The translations under genes and the position numbers were made by a program. 57,891 nucleotides of DNA from Verrucomicrobiota bacterium (GTDB taxonomy: Bacteria > Verrucomicrobiota > Verrucomicrobiia > Verrucomicrobiales > DEV007). Shown piece after piece: positions 55,318 through 57,891 of this stretch; the first letter of the stretch is position 1; every line of letters begins with the position of its first letter. A model generated the notes under the pieces. That model saw only the letters and a program-made list of their open reading frames with translations, was not told where the DNA came from and made no database searches. Location of the stretch: the NCBI GenBank assembly GCA_018970725.1, contig JAGWVU010000030.1, positions 1-57,891 on the forward strand, given 5' to 3'.

Positions 55318-56652
55318 ATGACTCCAAAGCTCTACCACTCTCTGCTCGCCGCCGTTCTCCTCAGCACCCGATTGTTCGCCGCCGAAAACTGGCCGCAGTT
55401 TCGCGGAGCGGATGCGCGAGGGGTTTCCACCAATACAAACCTGCCGGACAAATGGTCAGCCACGGAGAACGTGGAGTGGAAAGCAGCGATTCCGGGTCGC
55501 GGATGGTCTTCGCCGGTGGTTTGGGGAGAGCGCGTGTTCTTGACGACGGTCATCAACATCGGCGAAACCGAAGCGCCGAAGAAGGGGCTCTATCTCGGTG
55601 GCAATCGGCCTGAGATTCCGGCCACGGAGCATCTGTGGAAGGTGATCTGCCTCGATCTCGCCACGGGAAAGCCGGTGTGGGAGAAAACGGTGCACCAGGG
55701 CCGCCCGCAGACACCGATTCATCTGAAAAACAGCTACGCTTCCGAGACGCCCGCCACGGATGGCGAGCGCGTTTATGCCTGCTTTGGCGGTGTGGGGATT
55801 TTTTGCTTCGATTTCACGGGCAAGGAGCTGTGGAAACATCCGCTGGAGCCGCGCCCGACACGCGCGGGCTGGGGCACGGCGGCCTCGCCCGTGCTGCATG
55901 GCGAGCGGCTTTATTATCAGTGCGACAACGATGAGCAAAGCTACCTGCTCGCCCTCGAAAAGCGCACCGGCAAGGAAGTGTGGCGCACGCCGCGTGATGA
56001 GAAGAGCAACTGGTCGCCGCCATTCGTCTGGCAGCATGAGCAGCGCACGGAGATCGTCACCGCCGGCAGCGGCGCGGTGCGCAGTTACGATCTTGAGGGC
56101 AAGCTGCTGTGGGCGCTCCGAGGGATGTCCGGCATCACCATCGGCATGCCCTATGCCGCGGATGGTTTGCTCTATGTCAGCTCCGGCTATGTGGGCGACA
56201 AACTGAAGGCACTCTACACCATCAAGCCCGGTGCCAGTGGCGACATCACCCCGCCGGAAGGCCAGCGCAGCACCGAGTTCATCGCGTGGTGGGACCCCGG
56301 CATCGCGCCTTACAATCCCACGACGCTCGTTCACCAGGGCAAGCTCTACGTGCTCTATGATCGCGGCCTGCTGAGCTGCTTCGATGCCAAAACCGGCCAA
56401 CCGTTTTACCTCAAAGAGCGTTTGCCACGCGGCCCCGGCTTCACCACGTCACCCTGGGCCGTGGCCGACAAAATATTCTGCCTCGACGAAGACGGCAACA
56501 CCTCCGTCCTCCTCGCCGGAGACACCTTCGAGTTGCTCCACACCAACACGCTAGGCGGCGAGATGTGCATGTCCACACCTGCTCTGGTCGGCGACCGCCT
56601 GCTCATCCGCTCGGACCGGCATCTCTACTCCATCCGCCATCCCGGCCGCTAG
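55318..56652 (+). CDS. Exported PQQ-like beta-propeller protein (second copy)
   Basis: The 444-residue protein has a signal peptide (about 1-21, ending TRLFAAE). The opening ENWPQFRGADARGVSTNTNL is the same as in the paralogue at 31935-33176. Blade signatures are CLDLATGKPVWEKT, ALEKRTGKEVWRT, SYDLEGKLLWAL and CFDAKTGQPFYLKE. It should be a BamB-like propeller in the periplasm. Ligand and reaction are unknown. The polysaccharide deacetylase starts two bases after its stop. Confidence 0.87.
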   Translation: MTPKLYHSLLAAVLLSTRLFAAENWPQFRGADARGVSTNTNLPDKWSATENVEWKAAIPGRGWSSPVVWGERVFLTTVINIGETEAPKKGLYLGGNRPEIPATEHLWKVICLDLATGKPVWEKTVHQGRPQTPIHLKNSYASETPATDGERVYACFGGVGIFCFDFTGKELWKHPLEPRPTRAGWGTAASPVLHGERLYYQCDNDEQSYLLALEKRTGKEVWRTPRDEKSNWSPPFVWQHEQRTEIVTAGSGAVRSYDLEGKLLWALRGMSGITIGMPYAADGLLYVSSGYVGDKLKALYTIKPGASGDITPPEGQRSTEFIAWWDPGIAPYNPTTLVHQGKLYVLYDRGLLSCFDAKTGQPFYLKERLPRGPGFTTSPWAVADKIFCLDEDGNTSVLLAGDTFELLHTNTLGGEMCMSTPALVGDRLLIRSDRHLYSIRHPGR

Positions 56653-56654
56653 CC

Positions 56655-57797
56655 ATGGCTCCGAAACTTCGCCACTCGATTGCCGCGCTACTCCTTATTC
56701 TGCTGTCAGTCACCCTAAGCGCTCAAACGCCCGCCCCAAGGGGCGTGAAAGTCACGCTCGACCGCTACTCGGGGCCTGCCACGGTCACAGCGGTGAGCTT
56801 GGGCAAGTTCAAGCTGCGGGTGCAGGTCGAGCGCAATGGTGAATCGCAGCCTCTGAATGTCCACGTCGAATTGCCGGCAACGGGACGCGATACCTGGCCC
56901 GCGAATGATGTGGAGGTGCGCGATGAAACTGGCACCGCACTGGTTGTGCACCGCACCGGCATCGAGTGGGAAAAGTTGCTCGTGCCAGTCGCGGACAACG
57001 CGGGAGCTTTCATCGTCCAAGCCTTGGAGCCGCCCATCGCCGTGCCCCGGACCCGTTCAGACAAAGATCGCGTGATCCAGGATGCGGTCAGCGGAGCGCA
57101 GGTGCGCATCGCCAACTGGCCCCAGGGCCGTGTCGCGGCGCTGAGTATCCGTTTTGACGACTCCCATCCCACGCATCTCAGCAAGGCAGTCCCCATTCTC
57201 CGCGAATACGGCTTCAAGGGCACCTTCATGGTCAATCCCGGCCCCAAAGAGCCCGGTAGCCGCCAAAACTACACGTTCCAGACTCAGCAGGCCGAATGGG
57301 AAGCCCTCATGAAGCAGGGCGACATGGAGCTGGCCAATCACTCCGCCCATCATCGTGGCGCGAAGGGTGATGAGGACATGGACCGCGAGATCGGGAGCGC
57401 GGCGGAAGCCATTTGGAAACTCACGCCCGGCAAAAGCAAACTCATGGCCCTGAACCTCGGCGGAGGCACGCGCTGGGAGACCACCGGCACCCTGCGCCAC
57501 TACCTGGACAAGTATCACCAATTCGACGCTTCCAGCGGCTCACTCGGCATGGACGACAGCTACGGCAGACGCGTCGAAGCCTTCCGCAAGGCGCTCGAAA
57601 CGCACCTTTCGCGCGGCCTGTGGTGCCGCGTACATTACCACTACATCGGCGAAGGCCTCAGCAGCAGCGAGGCGAACTTCCGCGCCGCGCTGGACATCGC
57701 CAAGCAACATCAGGACAAGCTCTGGATCGCCGGAATGGCTGACATCTACAAGTATCGGCGCTTGCGGATTCTTGGTGGGCTTGTCAGAGCGATGTGA
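56655..57797 (+). pseudogene. Polysaccharide deacetylase, C terminus cut by an insertion sequence
   Basis: The open frame has 380 residues with a signal peptide (MAPKLRHSIAALLLILLSVTLSAQ). The NodB-like deacetylase core contains SIRFDDSHPTH (the metal-binding aspartate pair) and ELANHSAHH (HxxxH zinc ligands). Such enzymes remove N- or O-acetyl groups from glycans using a metal ion. After MADIYKY the sequence turns into a short basic stretch (YRRLRILGGLVRAM) and stops, directly before an ISL3-type transposase start. Homologous exported deacetylases that I know continue with a further beta-rich region, so the gene is probably truncated. The catalytic core is complete, so partial function is possible. 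It is the last gene of the ten-gene operon. Confidence 0.75.
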
Positions 57798-57891
57798 TGC
57801 TGCCATGGTCTGGCATGGAGATCAAGGAATTCTACGCTCAATCGCTCGGCATCCGCCATCCGTGGCAGGTTGTGGAGGTCGCCATTCGGGA
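57756..57891 (+). mobile_element. ISL3-family insertion sequence, left end
   Basis: From about 57756 the sequence no longer continues the deacetylase. It leads through a 59-base leader, beginning near CGGCGCTTGCGGATTCTTGG, into an ISL3-type transposase. The exact terminal repeat and target duplication cannot be fixed because the right end is outside the window. Confidence 0.65.
57815..57891 (+). CDS. ISL3-family transposase, N-terminal fragment
   Basis: The frame starts MEIKEFYAQSLGIRHPWQVV and is open to the window edge (25 complete codons). MEIKEFYAQ followed by a short LGI-PW-V segment is the highly conserved opening of ISL3 transposases, which move the element by a DDE mechanism. Only the N terminus, before the zinc-binding and catalytic domains, is present. 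It has the same orientation as the operon it appears to interrupt. Confidence 0.82.
   Translation, partial: MEIKEFYAQSLGIRHPWQVVEVAIR

Overview
This is a GC-rich bacterial chromosome segment, most likely from the Verrucomicrobiota or a close PVC relative. The evidence is two PSCyt1/PSCyt2/PSD1 (DUF1549/DUF1553) proteins, two DUF1501 proteins, a ThuA-like protein, exported FAD oxidoreductases and PQQ-propeller proteins, many sialidase-like exported proteins, and a surface protein with an N-terminal domain of the kind seen in verrucomicrobial PEP-CTERM cargo. The assignment rests on family content only, and no genus can be given. I found no rRNA, tRNA or CRISPR array.

Layout. 1-811 (-): 3'-truncated alpha/beta hydrolase. 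927-4088 (+): mfd, the transcription-repair coupling factor. 4140-5948 (-): exported FAD oxidoreductase with an EF-hand. 6081-23801 (-): a surface-protein block made of a Calx-beta protein, a PstS-like binding protein and a 3787-residue filamentous-haemagglutinin exoprotein, followed by a ChrA chromate transporter. 24164-28946 (+): a tight phosphonate operon (FAD oxidase, PhnX phosphonatase, zinc alcohol dehydrogenase, PhnZ-like HD protein, MFS carrier). 29083-30027 (-): a PiT phosphate permease. 30145-33176: a ThuA-like protein, two small proteins and a PQQ propeller. 33305-39703 (+): an IclR regulator translationally coupled to a PSD1 protein and a DUF1501 protein. 39830-57797 (+): ten closely spaced genes, nearly all for exported proteins (hydrolase-PSD1 fusion, pyruvyl-transferase-like protein, two sialidase-like proteins, beta-helix protein, DUF4838 protein, DUF1501, serine hydrolase, PQQ propeller, polysaccharide deacetylase). 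57756-57891: the left end of an ISL3-type insertion sequence, which appears to interrupt the deacetylase.

How the genes may work together. The phosphonate operon could oxidise aminoethylphosphonate or an N-alkyl relative to phosphonoacetaldehyde without a PhnW transaminase, release phosphate with PhnX, handle the C2 product with the dehydrogenase, and use a second phosphate-releasing branch through the PhnZ-like oxygenase. The MFS carrier would bring in the substrate, and the neighbouring PiT permease handles phosphate. The ten-gene operon looks like a cell-envelope or extracellular programme for taking apart a complex, probably acidic or acetylated, glycan, without the SusC/SusD pair of Bacteroidota. 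The surface block may serve adhesion and substrate capture. These pathway statements are inferences from families and gene order.
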